DNA of 64,000 bases. Source: Lachnospiraceae bacterium. GTDB lineage: Bacteria > Bacillota > Clostridia > Lachnospirales > Lachnospiraceae. Position 1 is the first letter of the stretch, and every line of letters begins with the position of its first letter. Location: assembly GCA_016280395.1 (NCBI GenBank), contig JAEEGQ010000022.1, positions 62,001 to 126,000 of the forward strand, read 5' to 3'. Shown here in pieces: positions 56,399 through 64,000 of the stretch. The notes below the pieces were generated by a model. It saw nothing but the letters and a program-made list of their open reading frames with translations. It ran no database searches and was not told the origin of the DNA. The position numbers and the translations under genes are program-made.

Positions 56399-58237
56399 AT
56401 GGCTTTTCTTCCCGTTTCAATTGAAGATATGAAGGAGCGCGGCTGGGACAGGTGCGATTTCGTGTTTGTCATCGGAGACGCGTATGTTGACCATTCTTCC
56501 TATGGGCCGGCCATCATAAGCCGCGTGCTCGAATCAAGAGGGTACAGGGTCGGGATCATCGCACAGCCCGATTTTAAGACCGAAGAGTCGATAAAGATCC
56601 TTGGGGAACCAAGGCTCGGATTTCTTGTGTGCGCCGGGAATATGGACAGTATGGTAAACCATTATACCGTCGCAAAAAAGAAGCGGAACAGGGATTTTTA
56701 TTCGCCGGGCGGAAAGACAGGGCTTCGCCCCGACAGGGCAACCATCTGCTACGGGAACATGATACGGCGGGCCTTCCCAAAGATACCTGTCATAATAGGC
56801 GGGATAGAGGCGTCGCTTCGGCGCATGGGCCATTACGACTACTGGAGCGACAAGATACGTCGCTCGATCCTTATCGAATCCGCCGCGGATATCATCTCGT
56901 ACGGGATGGGGGAACGCTCGATAGCCGAGATAGCGGACGCGCTTGATTCGGGAATAGATGTGAAGGACATCACCTTTATCAGGGGGACGGTATATAAAAC
57001 GAAAAGCCCGGAAGGACTTGACAATCCTGTTTTCCTGCCGTCTTTCGAGGAGATACTCGGCGATAAGAGAAAGTATGCCGAAAGCTTCTATACGCAGTAT
57101 TGCAACACCGATCCGTTTACAGGCCGCGTGCTTGTGGAGAAATACGGAGCAAAGGAATATGTTGTCCAGAACCCGCCGCAGCCCCCGCTTTCCGTAAAGG
57201 AGATGGACGAGGTATACGCACTTCCGTATATGAGGGCCGCACACCCTATGTACGACAAAGACGGCGGCGTTCCCGGGTTTTATGAGATGAAGTTCAGCCT
57301 GACATCTAACCGCGGGTGTTTCGGAGGGTGCAATTTCTGCGCGCTTACCTTCCATCAGGGCAGGATAGTGCAGGTGAGGAGCCATGAGTCGCTGCTTGAG
57401 GAAGCGGCCGTTTTTACGAAGGATAAGGACTTTAAGGGATATATCAATGATGTCGGCGGTCCGACTGCGGATTTCCGCCACCCTTCCTGTGAAAAGCAGA
57501 TGACAAAAGGAACCTGTAAGAACAGACAGTGCCTGACGCCAAAGCCCTGTCCGAACCTTAAGGCGGACCATTCGGACTATATCGAGCTTCTGCGGAAGCT
57601 GCGCAGGGTTCCGGGGGTAAAGAAGGTGTTCATACGCTCCGGCATCCGCTTTGACTATGTGCTTGCGGATAAGGACAGTACGTTCCTTAACGAGCTTGTG
57701 AAGAACCATGTCAGCGGGCAGTTAAGGGTAGCGCCGGAGCATATCTGCAACAGCGTGCTCGAACTGATGGGAAAGCCCGAAAACGCGGTGTACGAGCGCT
57801 TTATAGCCAAATATGACGGCCTTAACAAAAAGCTTGGGTTAAAGCAGTTTGCGGTTCCGTATCTTATGTCTTCGCACCCGGGTTCGACAATGCAGGATGC
57901 GGTAAAGCTTGCAGAGTACCTGAACAAACATAAGCTTAGCCCCGAACAGGTACAGGATTTTTATCCGACGCCGTCGACAATGTCAACATGCATGTATTAT
58001 ACCGGAATAAACCCTGCAACAGGGAAAGAAGTGTTTGTAGAACGCGATCCGAAACGCAAGGAGATGCAGCGGGCCCTAATACAGTTCAGGGATCCGAAGA
58101 ACCGCGCGCTTGTCGAACAGGCCTTAAAGATCGCCGGCAGGGAAGACCTTATCGGATACGGACCAGAATGCCTTATCAGACCTGCCGGGAAGAGCGGGGA
58201 TGTGCAAAGACAACGAAATAAAAAGCATAAAAAGTAA
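56399..58237 (+). CDS. YgiQ-family radical SAM protein
   Basis: A 612-residue protein. N-terminal domain MAFLPVSIEDMKERGWDRCDFVFVIGDAYVDH, then a radical SAM barrel with the cluster-binding CFGGCNFC (CxxxCxxC, about residue 307), then the YgiQ-type C-terminal region (VAPEHICNSVLELMGKP, QDFYPTPSTMSTCMYYTG). The reaction of this family is unknown. The track start at 56372 is extended; ATG 56399 has AAAGGAA upstream and starts the usual family N-terminus. The 160 bases after it hold the repeat, cre-like site and promoter listed below. Confidence 0.92.
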   Translation: MAFLPVSIEDMKERGWDRCDFVFVIGDAYVDHSSYGPAIISRVLESRGYRVGIIAQPDFKTEESIKILGEPRLGFLVCAGNMDSMVNHYTVAKKKRNRDFYSPGGKTGLRPDRATICYGNMIRRAFPKIPVIIGGIEASLRRMGHYDYWSDKIRRSILIESAADIISYGMGERSIAEIADALDSGIDVKDITFIRGTVYKTKSPEGLDNPVFLPSFEEILGDKRKYAESFYTQYCNTDPFTGRVLVEKYGAKEYVVQNPPQPPLSVKEMDEVYALPYMRAAHPMYDKDGGVPGFYEMKFSLTSNRGCFGGCNFCALTFHQGRIVQVRSHESLLEEAAVFTKDKDFKGYINDVGGPTADFRHPSCEKQMTKGTCKNRQCLTPKPCPNLKADHSDYIELLRKLRRVPGVKKVFIRSGIRFDYVLADKDSTFLNELVKNHVSGQLRVAPEHICNSVLELMGKPENAVYERFIAKYDGLNKKLGLKQFAVPYLMSSHPGSTMQDAVKLAEYLNKHKLSPEQVQDFYPTPSTMSTCMYYTGINPATGKEVFVERDPKRKEMQRALIQFRDPKNRALVEQALKIAGREDLIGYGPECLIRPAGKSGDVQRQRNKKHKK

Positions 58238-58253
58238 GAGGTATGGGATCGAT

Positions 58254-58273
58254 CAGGAGTCAGCCTGTTCGAT
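58254..58273. repeat. Copy 2 of the dispersed 20-bp intergenic element
   Basis: CAGGAGTCAGCCTGTTCGAT, one base different from 8739-8758. It lies 17 bases after the YgiQ stop and 46 bases before the kdgK -35. Confidence 0.55.
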
Positions 58274-58298
58274 AATTCCCGGAGCGGTTTTGTTTTTA

Positions 58299-58312
58299 TG
58301 AAAACGCTTACA
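58299..58312. promoter_or_regulatory. cre-like / LacI-family operator upstream of kdgK
   Basis: TGAAAACGCTTACA fits every position of the catabolite-response consensus TGWAARCGYTWNCW. It ends 6 bases before the -35, so the bound protein could block or aid polymerase. CcpA or a local LacI-family uronate regulator are the candidates. Confidence 0.6.
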
Positions 58313-58318
58313 TTTCAG

Positions 58319-58347
58319 TTGATATTTTTCCGGTTTCGTTGTATAGT
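58319..58347 (+). promoter_or_regulatory. Promoter of kdgK-kduI
   Basis: TTGATA, 17-bp spacer, TATAGT; leader about 45 bases to the ATG with GGAGG. Confidence 0.75.
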
Positions 58348-58398
58348 ATTAATTAAGCTGTTTCGCATTAAACATGCTCAAAATTGGAGGATAAGTTT

Positions 58399-59421
58399 AT
58401 GGCAAAAGTGGTAACTATGGGCGAGATCATGCTTCGCCTCTCAACTCCCGGAAACGAACGCTTTATCCAGGCTGATACATTTGATATCAATTACGGCGGC
58501 GGTGAAGCAAATGTGGCTGTTTCCCTTGCAAATTACGGACATAACGCAAGCTTTGTAACAAAGGTTCCGAATAACGAGATCGGGCAGGCTTGTGTAGCTT
58601 CACTTAAGAAGTACGGTGTTGATACATCGGACATCGTATACGGCGGCGAGCGTCTTGGCATCTATTACCTTGAGACAGGCGCATCCGTTCGTGCGTCAAA
58701 GGTTGTTTACGACCGCGCGCATTCGTCGATCTCCGAGGCTGAGATTTCGGATTTCGATTTTGACAAGATATTTGACGGAGCTGACTGGTTCCACTTTACG
58801 GGCATCACTCCCGCCATCAGCGACAAGGCTGCGGAGCTTACAAAGGCAGCCCTTATTGCAGCAAAGAAGAAGGGTATTACCGTTTCCTGCGACCTTAACT
58901 TCAGAAAGAAGCTCTGGAGCCAGGAAAAGGCCAAGAAGGTTATGACCGAGCTTATGCAGTATGTTGATGTCTGCATCGGCAACGAAGAGGACGCAGAGAA
59001 GGTTCTTGGCTTCAAGCCAGGAAAGACTGATGTTACAGGCGGTTCCCTTGAGCTTGCGGGCTATCAGGACATCTTTAAGCAGATGGTTGATACCTTCGGT
59101 TTCAAGTATGTTGTAAGCTCGCTCCGTGAGAGCTTTTCCGCATCGGATAACGGCTGGTCGGCTGCTATCTATGACGGCAAGGAGTTTTATCACTCGAAAT
59201 CCTACAAGCTTCATATCGTTGACCGTGTAGGCGGCGGAGATTCATTTGCGGGCGGCCTTATCTGCGGTCTCCTTGACGGCAAGGATATGAAAGCTGCGCT
59301 TGAGTTCGCGGTTGCCGCTTCGGCTCTGAAGCACACCATCCCCGGAGATTTCAACCTTGTTTCCAGAAGCGAAGTTGAAGCACTTGCAGGCGGCGACGGC
59401 TCAGGAAGAGTTCAGAGATAA
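58399..59421 (+). CDS. kdgK: 2-keto-3-deoxygluconate kinase
   Basis: PfkB-family kinase, 340 residues, that phosphorylates KDG in uronate breakdown. Shows VTMGEIMLRLSTPGNERF at the start (typical of KdgK), NYGGGEANVAVSLANYG and GGGDSFAGGLICGLLDG with the catalytic Asp. The neighbour kduI makes the preceding pathway step and so supports the substrate. ATG 58399 has GGAGG 8 bases upstream; the track start TTG 58384 is in front of that site. Confidence 0.88.
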   Translation: MAKVVTMGEIMLRLSTPGNERFIQADTFDINYGGGEANVAVSLANYGHNASFVTKVPNNEIGQACVASLKKYGVDTSDIVYGGERLGIYYLETGASVRASKVVYDRAHSSISEAEISDFDFDKIFDGADWFHFTGITPAISDKAAELTKAALIAAKKKGITVSCDLNFRKKLWSQEKAKKVMTELMQYVDVCIGNEEDAEKVLGFKPGKTDVTGGSLELAGYQDIFKQMVDTFGFKYVVSSLRESFSASDNGWSAAIYDGKEFYHSKSYKLHIVDRVGGGDSFAGGLICGLLDGKDMKAALEFAVAASALKHTIPGDFNLVSRSEVEALAGGDGSGRVQR

Positions 59422-59449
59422 AATAATATACACAGGAAAGGTAAAGATC

Positions 59450-60313
59450 ATGGAACTTAGAACAGCTGCTTCACCCAAGGACGTGAAATACTACACAACC
59501 GAGCGTCTTCGCGAGGAATTCCTCATCGATGACCTCTTCAAAGCAGACGAGATCAAGCTCGTTTACAGCCACATCGACAGGATCATCACCGGATCCGCAG
59601 TTCCCGTTAAGGGCGCATTAAAGCTTACCGCCGGAGATGAGCTCCGTGCCGAATACTTCCTGCAGCGCAGGGAGATGGGTGTTATCAACATCGGCGGAAC
59701 AGGTTACATCACTATCGACGGCAAGAAGAACACAGTAGGTTACAAGGATGCGATGTACATCGGCATGGGCTCAAAGGATATCACCTTTGAGAGCGAAGAT
59801 GCAAGCAAGCCCGCAAAATTCTACATCAACAGCGCTCCCGCGCACAAGACATATCCTACAGTGCTCATCAAACTTAACGGCGAGCCCGAAGAAGGCGTTG
59901 TTATCGTTAAGGATTGCAATAAGGTAGAGCTTGGAACTCTTGAAGAGAGCAACCACAGAACGATCAACAAGTACATCCTTCCCGGTCAGGTAGAGAGCTG
60001 CCAGCTTGTAATGGGCATGACAAAGCTTGAACCCGGCAGTGTATGGAACACAATGCCGTGCCACACGCACGACAGACGCATGGAGGTTTATCTGTACTTT
60101 GATATGCCCGAGAACGCGCTTGTTTTCCACTACATGGGCGAGCCGAACGAGACACGCCACATCATCATGCGCAACGAGCAGGCTGTTATATCGCCCAGCT
60201 GGTCGATCCACGCCGGTTCGGGTACACAGGCTTATACGTTTATCTGGGGCATGGTTGGCGAGAATCAGGCGTTCGACGATATGGACGGCTGCGCTATGAA
60301 GGACCTGAAATAA
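59450..60313 (+). CDS. kduI: 5-keto-4-deoxyuronate isomerase
   Basis: Isomerises the unsaturated uronate breakdown product (DKI) to DKII in pectin catabolism. 287 residues, cupin fold. Shows LRTAASPKDVKYYTTERLREEFLI, QRREMGVINIGG, the metal-binding MPCHTHDRRMEVYLYF and SWSIHAGSGTQAYTFIWGM. It starts 28 bases after kdgK with AGGAAAGG. kduD is not in the window. The ORF-track start at 59357 overlaps kdgK and is rejected. A terminator follows. Confidence 0.95.
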   Translation: MELRTAASPKDVKYYTTERLREEFLIDDLFKADEIKLVYSHIDRIITGSAVPVKGALKLTAGDELRAEYFLQRREMGVINIGGTGYITIDGKKNTVGYKDAMYIGMGSKDITFESEDASKPAKFYINSAPAHKTYPTVLIKLNGEPEEGVVIVKDCNKVELGTLEESNHRTINKYILPGQVESCQLVMGMTKLEPGSVWNTMPCHTHDRRMEVYLYFDMPENALVFHYMGEPNETRHIIMRNEQAVISPSWSIHAGSGTQAYTFIWGMVGENQAFDDMDGCAMKDLK

Positions 60314-60365
60314 CTTTTAGGGATTGCGGATCGCATCCGGTGATCCGGAACTTATGCAATTTAAG

Positions 60366-60392
60366 AGGGGCTGTGCGTTACAGCCCCTTTTT
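60366..60392 (+). terminator. Rho-independent terminator of kdgK-kduI
   Basis: GGGGCTGT, loop GCGTT, ACAGCCCC, TTTTT. Confidence 0.9.
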
Positions 60393-60469
60393 AAGACTTT
60401 AGGCGCTTTCCGGGCCTTATGCAAAGAACGGAATACGGGCTTTGGCAGCGGAAGGCAAAGGAGGATACG

Positions 60470-62398
60470 GTGGTTTACGAAGATCTTTTGTTTAATGACA
60501 GGGCAACATACGGAGAAGAACTGCGCGAGCTGCGCATGATCGATGCGGAGAACAAGCCCGTGGACGGGAAATATATCCTTTGGCTTGCAGAAAGGATAAA
60601 GGGCATGGATCCGATGCTTTACGAGCACTACAATGCCATGAGGCTGATCTTTAAGGGGGCGCTTTCGCGTTTTCTTGCCTCTTTTCCCGATCGTCCCGTA
60701 AAGGATGAAAATGTTGCCGGCGCCATTCGCATGATGGCGGGGCTTAAGCTCATTAATGCCGAAAAGTATCTGCCGCTGCTCCTTGAAAAACCTGCTGCGG
60801 AGCGCCTTGAGGCTGATCCGGCGGCAGGGGATATTGCAACAAAATATGCGATAAAGGTGATCCTTACGGATTCGAGAAATGCGACATTTGAGCTTCCAAA
60901 CGCAGGCCTTTATTATACGGAAAAACCGTATCAGATCTACTTGAACGGCGAATTTTACGCGGAATCAAACAAGGTTGTGGAGAGCCTCTACGGGCTTACT
61001 CCCGACACTTTTTACAAGATATACATCCTTACGGACGGCGTTTGCACAATGGCGGAATTCCGCACAAAAGAAGAGTTTGTGACGCTGAATGTCAGGGATT
61101 TTGGCGCTGCTGGCGACGGCGCGCATGATGATACGCTTGCGATCCAGGCGGCTATATCCTGCTGTCCCGCGGATTCGAGGATATTCATCCCTGAAGGGAA
61201 ATACAGGGTCACAAGCATCTTCTTAAAGAGCGATATTACAATAGAACTTGCAAAAGGAGCCACGCTTATCGGCTGTCCCGACAGGGAACGCCTTGCCATC
61301 CTTCCCGGAAGGACTGAGGCCTACGACGAAAAGGACGAATATCTGCTTGGAAGCTGGGAGGGTAACCCTCTTAACTGCTTTTCCGCAATGATCACCGGCG
61401 TAGGGGTGAAGAATGTCACCATTTGCGGCCGGGGCACGCTTGACGGCGGCGCAAACGCGGACAACTGGTGGAAAGACCCGAAGAAATATGACAGGGCATG
61501 GAGACCGAGGCTTCTCTTCCTGTGCCGCTGTAAGGATGTCACCCTGCAGGGCGTTACGATTCAGAACAGCCCTTCATGGAACCTGCATCCGATGTTCTCG
61601 GATAACCTTAAATTCATTGATCTTACGATCAAAAATCCCAAGGATTCCCCGAACACAGACGGCCTCGACCCCGAATCCTGCAGCAATGTCCAGATAGTTG
61701 GCGTATTCTTCTCCGTAGGAGACGACTGCATAGCAATTAAGTCAGGCAAGATATACATGGGTTCAACCTACAAGACCCCCTGCAGCAATATTGACATCAG
61801 GCACTGCTGCATGCGTGACGGGCACGGTTCTGTTACGCTCGGAAGCGAGATGGCCGGCGGCGTGACGAACCTTACCGTACACGACTGCGAGTTCATCCAC
61901 ACGGACAGGGGACTTCGCATAAAGACCAGGCGCGGACGCGGAAAAGATGCCGTAATTACCAACATCCTGTTTGACAACATCAGGATGGACAACGTGTCAA
62001 CGCCTATAGTCATCAACGAATTCTACTTCTGCGACCCGGACGGACACAGCGAATATGTGCAGTCAAGGGATTACCGCGAGCCCGACGACAGGCTGCCTTA
62101 TATCGGCAACCTCCGTTTCCAGAACTTAGACTGCGTGGATTGCCACGCTGCGGGCGTGTTTATGTACGGACTCCCCGAGAAGAAGATAGGCAACGTTTCA
62201 TTCGAGAATATCAATATTTCCTTCAGTGACAACCCGGTTCCCGGCCGTCCCGCAATGATGGACGGGGCTGTTGATGTGACAAAGCTGGGCTTCTTTGCGA
62301 AGAATGTAGCGGAGCTTACCCTTGAAAACATCAATATCACCGGATATGAAGGCGAAAAATTCAGGATATCCGACACCGATAAGGTAGTGATAAGATGA
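60470..62398 (+). CDS. Cytoplasmic GH28 polygalacturonase-family enzyme with extra N-terminal domain
   Basis: A 642-residue protein. The first ~120 residues are a helical region I do not recognise; then an Fn3-like beta domain (about 125-190, YYTEKPYQIYLNGEFYAESN), then the right-handed beta helix with all GH28 motifs: NTDGLD (about 397), GDDCIAIKSG (about 421), DGHGSVTLGSE (about 450) and RIKTRRGRG (about 483). No signal peptide, so it acts on imported galacturonate oligomers. GTG 60470 has AAAGGAGG 5 bases before it and is preferred to the ATG at 60419. Its stop overlaps the next gene (ATGA). Confidence 0.88.
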   Translation: MVYEDLLFNDRATYGEELRELRMIDAENKPVDGKYILWLAERIKGMDPMLYEHYNAMRLIFKGALSRFLASFPDRPVKDENVAGAIRMMAGLKLINAEKYLPLLLEKPAAERLEADPAAGDIATKYAIKVILTDSRNATFELPNAGLYYTEKPYQIYLNGEFYAESNKVVESLYGLTPDTFYKIYILTDGVCTMAEFRTKEEFVTLNVRDFGAAGDGAHDDTLAIQAAISCCPADSRIFIPEGKYRVTSIFLKSDITIELAKGATLIGCPDRERLAILPGRTEAYDEKDEYLLGSWEGNPLNCFSAMITGVGVKNVTICGRGTLDGGANADNWWKDPKKYDRAWRPRLLFLCRCKDVTLQGVTIQNSPSWNLHPMFSDNLKFIDLTIKNPKDSPNTDGLDPESCSNVQIVGVFFSVGDDCIAIKSGKIYMGSTYKTPCSNIDIRHCCMRDGHGSVTLGSEMAGGVTNLTVHDCEFIHTDRGLRIKTRRGRGKDAVITNILFDNIRMDNVSTPIVINEFYFCDPDGHSEYVQSRDYREPDDRLPYIGNLRFQNLDCVDCHAAGVFMYGLPEKKIGNVSFENINISFSDNPVPGRPAMMDGAVDVTKLGFFAKNVAELTLENINITGYEGEKFRISDTDKVVIR

Positions 62399-63771
62399 AT
62401 GAGATAAAAGCAGTTATTTTTGATGTTGACGGGACTCTTACCGATACCGAAAAGTATTATTTTGAGGCATGGCCGAAGGCTCTCTTGCATTTCGGTTATA
62501 AGGCTTCAAGTGAGATCGTTTTGCAGATGCGCTCACTTGGCCGCCCGTTTGCAGTAGAGCGGTTCAAAGAGTGGTTCGGGCCGGATTTCGATTACTTCAA
62601 GGTCAGGGAATATCGCAGGGAGCTTGTGCAAAAGCTTGTTGAAGAACACGGGATCCCGCTTAAACCGGGTGTTCACGAGATCCTTGCATGGCTTAAGAAA
62701 CAGGGGATAGTTACTGCGATCGCTACCGCAAACGATCGCGGGAGGACAGCGGCATACCTGAAGAAGATAGGGCTTGACGGCTGTTTTGACATGGTCTTTT
62801 GTGCCGATATGGTGGAGTTTGGCAAGCCGGCGCCGGACATCTATGCCTATGCGTGCAGGGGGCTTTCCCTTGATCCTTCGCTATGCATGGCTGTGGAGGA
62901 TTCGCCAAACGGCGTGAAAAGCGCGTACGCTGCAGGCTGCAGGGTGGTAATGGTGCCGGACCTTACCGAACCGGACGAAGAGATAAAGCCAATGCTCTAC
63001 GCGTGCGTGGACGGGCTGGTGAAGATAAAGGAATTGATCGGAGAAAAAGAAATGTCAGAAACAATAAACAAAGACAACGAAAAACTTATCGAGTTCTGGA
63101 ACAAGAGACTCGAACTCTCGGACGAGGACAAAAAGGAGCTGGAGGGGCAGGCTGCAGAGAGCTTTGAAGAAGTGGCGTCCCTTGCTCCGAGTGAAAAGCT
63201 TGTTCTTGCAGCAAAGTCGCTCGGGGAATGCAAAAAGGTGCTCGATTACGGCTGCGGCACGGGCTGGGCAGGGATAATCGCTGCAAAGAGCGGCTGTGCG
63301 GATGTTACCGCAGTGGATGTCTGCGAGGGGCCAGCAGGCACGGCAAGGGTTTACGCGAAAGCATGCGGCGTGGATGCAAATATGCATATCAGCTGCGTTT
63401 CAACAGAATGGCTCGAAAGTGTTGAAACCGGGATGTATGATGGCTTTATCTGTTCAAATGTTCTTGACGTTATCCCGGATGAAACAGCAGACAGGATAAT
63501 AAAAGAGGCTGCAAGGGTTACAGGCCCCGGTGCAAAGGTGATCTTCAGCTTTAACTACTACATTTCGCCCCAAAAGGCAAAAGAGAGAGGCATAGAGCTT
63601 ACAGACGGGCGAAGACTTTATGAAGATGGCGTTCTGCGCCTCAATTCGTGGTCGGACAGGGAATGGGAAGAGAGGGTTGCTCCGTTCTTTGAAGTAGAAA
63701 AGCTCGAGTATTTCGCATGGCCAGGCGAACAAAAGGAGAGCAGAAGGCTGTTTTACCTGAAAAAACGATAA
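62395..63771 (+). CDS. HAD phosphatase fused in frame to a SAM methyltransferase
   Basis: A 458-residue protein from two complete enzymes. Residues 1-218 are a beta-phosphoglucomutase-like HAD hydrolase: FDVDGTLTDTEKYY, TAIATANDRGR, FGKPAPDIYAY, AVEDSPNGVKSA. Residues 220-458 are a class I methyltransferase: KVLDYGCGTGWAGIIAAKSG, DVTAVDVCEG, and a FICSNVLDVIPDE-type motif. At the junction, GGAG and then ATG 63052 (MSETINKDNEKLIEFWNKR) look like the start of a formerly separate methyltransferase gene, which may still be translated on its own. Overlaps GH28 by 4 bases. Substrates unknown. Confidence 0.85.
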   Translation: MNEIKAVIFDVDGTLTDTEKYYFEAWPKALLHFGYKASSEIVLQMRSLGRPFAVERFKEWFGPDFDYFKVREYRRELVQKLVEEHGIPLKPGVHEILAWLKKQGIVTAIATANDRGRTAAYLKKIGLDGCFDMVFCADMVEFGKPAPDIYAYACRGLSLDPSLCMAVEDSPNGVKSAYAAGCRVVMVPDLTEPDEEIKPMLYACVDGLVKIKELIGEKEMSETINKDNEKLIEFWNKRLELSDEDKKELEGQAAESFEEVASLAPSEKLVLAAKSLGECKKVLDYGCGTGWAGIIAAKSGCADVTAVDVCEGPAGTARVYAKACGVDANMHISCVSTEWLESVETGMYDGFICSNVLDVIPDETADRIIKEAARVTGPGAKVIFSFNYYISPQKAKERGIELTDGRRLYEDGVLRLNSWSDREWEERVAPFFEVEKLEYFAWPGEQKESRRLFYLKKR

Positions 63772-63801
63772 AAAACAATAGCGGTTTTGTGAAAATAAGC
63801 C

Positions 63802-63830
63802 TTGACTTTTTGCGGCCATTGTTGCATAAT
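63802..63830 (+). promoter_or_regulatory. Promoter of the tRNA-Pro(CGG) cluster
   Basis: TTGACT, 17-bp spacer, CATAAT, 29 bases before the tRNA. Confidence 0.65.
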
Positions 63831-63859
63831 ACAAAGGCGGTTTTGAAAGAGACCGCATT

Positions 63860-63933
63860 CGAGGCGTGGCTCAGTTTGGTAGAGCGCTGCGTTCGGGACG
63901 CAGAGGTCGTGGGTTCGAATCCCGTCGCCTCGA
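63860..63933 (+). tRNA. tRNA-Pro (anticodon CGG)
   Basis: Cloverleaf: acceptor CGAGGCG/CGCCTCG, D arm GCTC/GAGC, anticodon arm CTGCG-TTCGGGA-CGCAG, T arm GTGGG-TTCGAAT-CCCGT with two G-U pairs, discriminator A. CCA not encoded. Confidence 0.93.
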
Positions 63934-63968
63934 CTTGACCGGCGGTTTCGTACGGAATCTCCGGGAAT

Positions 63969-64000
63969 GCTGGAATAGCTCAGCCGGTAGAGCACTTCAC
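63969..64000 (+). tRNA. tRNA, 3' part outside the window (perhaps Thr)
   Basis: GCTGGAA, TA, D arm GCTC-AGCCGGTA-GAGC, A, then CTTCA of the anticodon stem and one loop base. The window ends before the anticodon, so the amino acid is open; the acceptor start GCTGGAA and stem resemble tRNA-Thr. Confidence 0.75.

Noticed and set aside
58399-59421. Fructokinase instead of KDG kinase
   Set aside because: The N-terminal pattern and the kduI neighbour favour KdgK, and a separate PfkB kinase already serves the fructan locus.
59357-59449. N-terminal extension of KduI in the ORF track
   Set aside because: It lies within the 3' end of kdgK, and the family N-terminus plus ribosome binding site fit ATG 59450.

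Overview
The window looks like a chromosome segment of a Gram-positive, low-to-mid GC member of the Clostridia, most likely Lachnospiraceae. This is inferred from gene content and order, not from a database search. The supporting signs are the cysS-mrnC-rlmB-sigH run and the clpC-(small ORF)-radA run, both close to the Bacillus/Clostridium arrangement; a biotin-dependent sodium-pump decarboxylase; LplB/YtcP-type sugar ABC permeases without their own ATPase; lipoproteins with clear lipoboxes; AGGAGG-type ribosome binding sites; and sigma-A promoters with 17-bp spacers throughout. No transposase, integrase, prophage, CRISPR array or toxin-antitoxin pair was recognised. The gene density is normal and almost everything is on the + strand; a LacI regulator, one small FliM-peptide protein and tRNA-Trp are the exceptions.

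Layout. 1-6.3 kb: 3' part of comEC, two zinc-ribbon membrane proteins, a small membrane protein, a cytoplasmic UshA-like metallophosphoesterase and an SLC13/ArsB-type permease. 6.35-8.7 kb: a five-copy 19-bp minisatellite, then an EF-G-like GTPase with altered G motifs. 8.8-16.1 kb: one long probable operon with a hybrid histidine kinase, dapF, a Pro-Glu-repeat protein, cysS, mrnC, rlmB and sigH. 16.2-19.9 kb: sodium-translocating decarboxylase (gamma, biotin carrier, beta, alpha). 19.95-20.2 kb: tRNA-Thr(GGT) and tRNA-Pro(AGG). 20.2-25.4 kb: a small membrane protein and purE-purM-purN-purD-glyA. 25.5-36.6 kb: a fructan/sucrose utilisation locus with a divergent LacI regulator, two permeases, a binding protein, a multi-CBM lipoprotein, a divergent GH32-like lipoprotein, a cytoplasmic GH32 enzyme and a PfkB kinase.

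36.6-44.8 kb: a large SH3-repeat cell-wall glucosaminidase, a cohesin/cadherin-like membrane protein and clpC, tightly packed. 44.8-50.8 kb: small conserved ORF, radA, a membrane-anchored PQQ-type propeller, a solute-binding protein whose lobes appear circularly permuted, a permease that lacks the EAA motif, and uridine phosphorylase. 50.8-53.7 kb: an anchored extracellular pullulanase. 53.7-54.6 kb (minus strand): a protein with two FliM-like N-terminal peptides, and tRNA-Trp. 54.7-58.2 kb: tgt, yajC and a YgiQ-type radical SAM protein. 58.2-63.8 kb: pectin/uronate genes (kdgK, kduI, GH28) and an in-frame HAD-methyltransferase fusion. The end holds tRNA-Pro(CGG) and the start of another tRNA.

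How the genes work together. The organism appears to live on plant and storage polysaccharides: starch/glycogen-type branched glucans (pullulanase), fructans (GH32 enzymes, ABC uptake, sugar kinase) and pectin fragments (GH28, KduI, KdgK). Each sugar locus has its own strong promoter with plausible repressor sites. The most unusual stretch is the radA-propeller-permuted binding protein-EAA-less permease module (45.3-50.0 kb). It resembles an ABC amino-acid importer remodelled into something that may not transport. The FliM-peptide protein, the HAD-methyltransferase fusion and several intergenic repeat or palindrome elements are the other places where the sequence is not explained by standard families.
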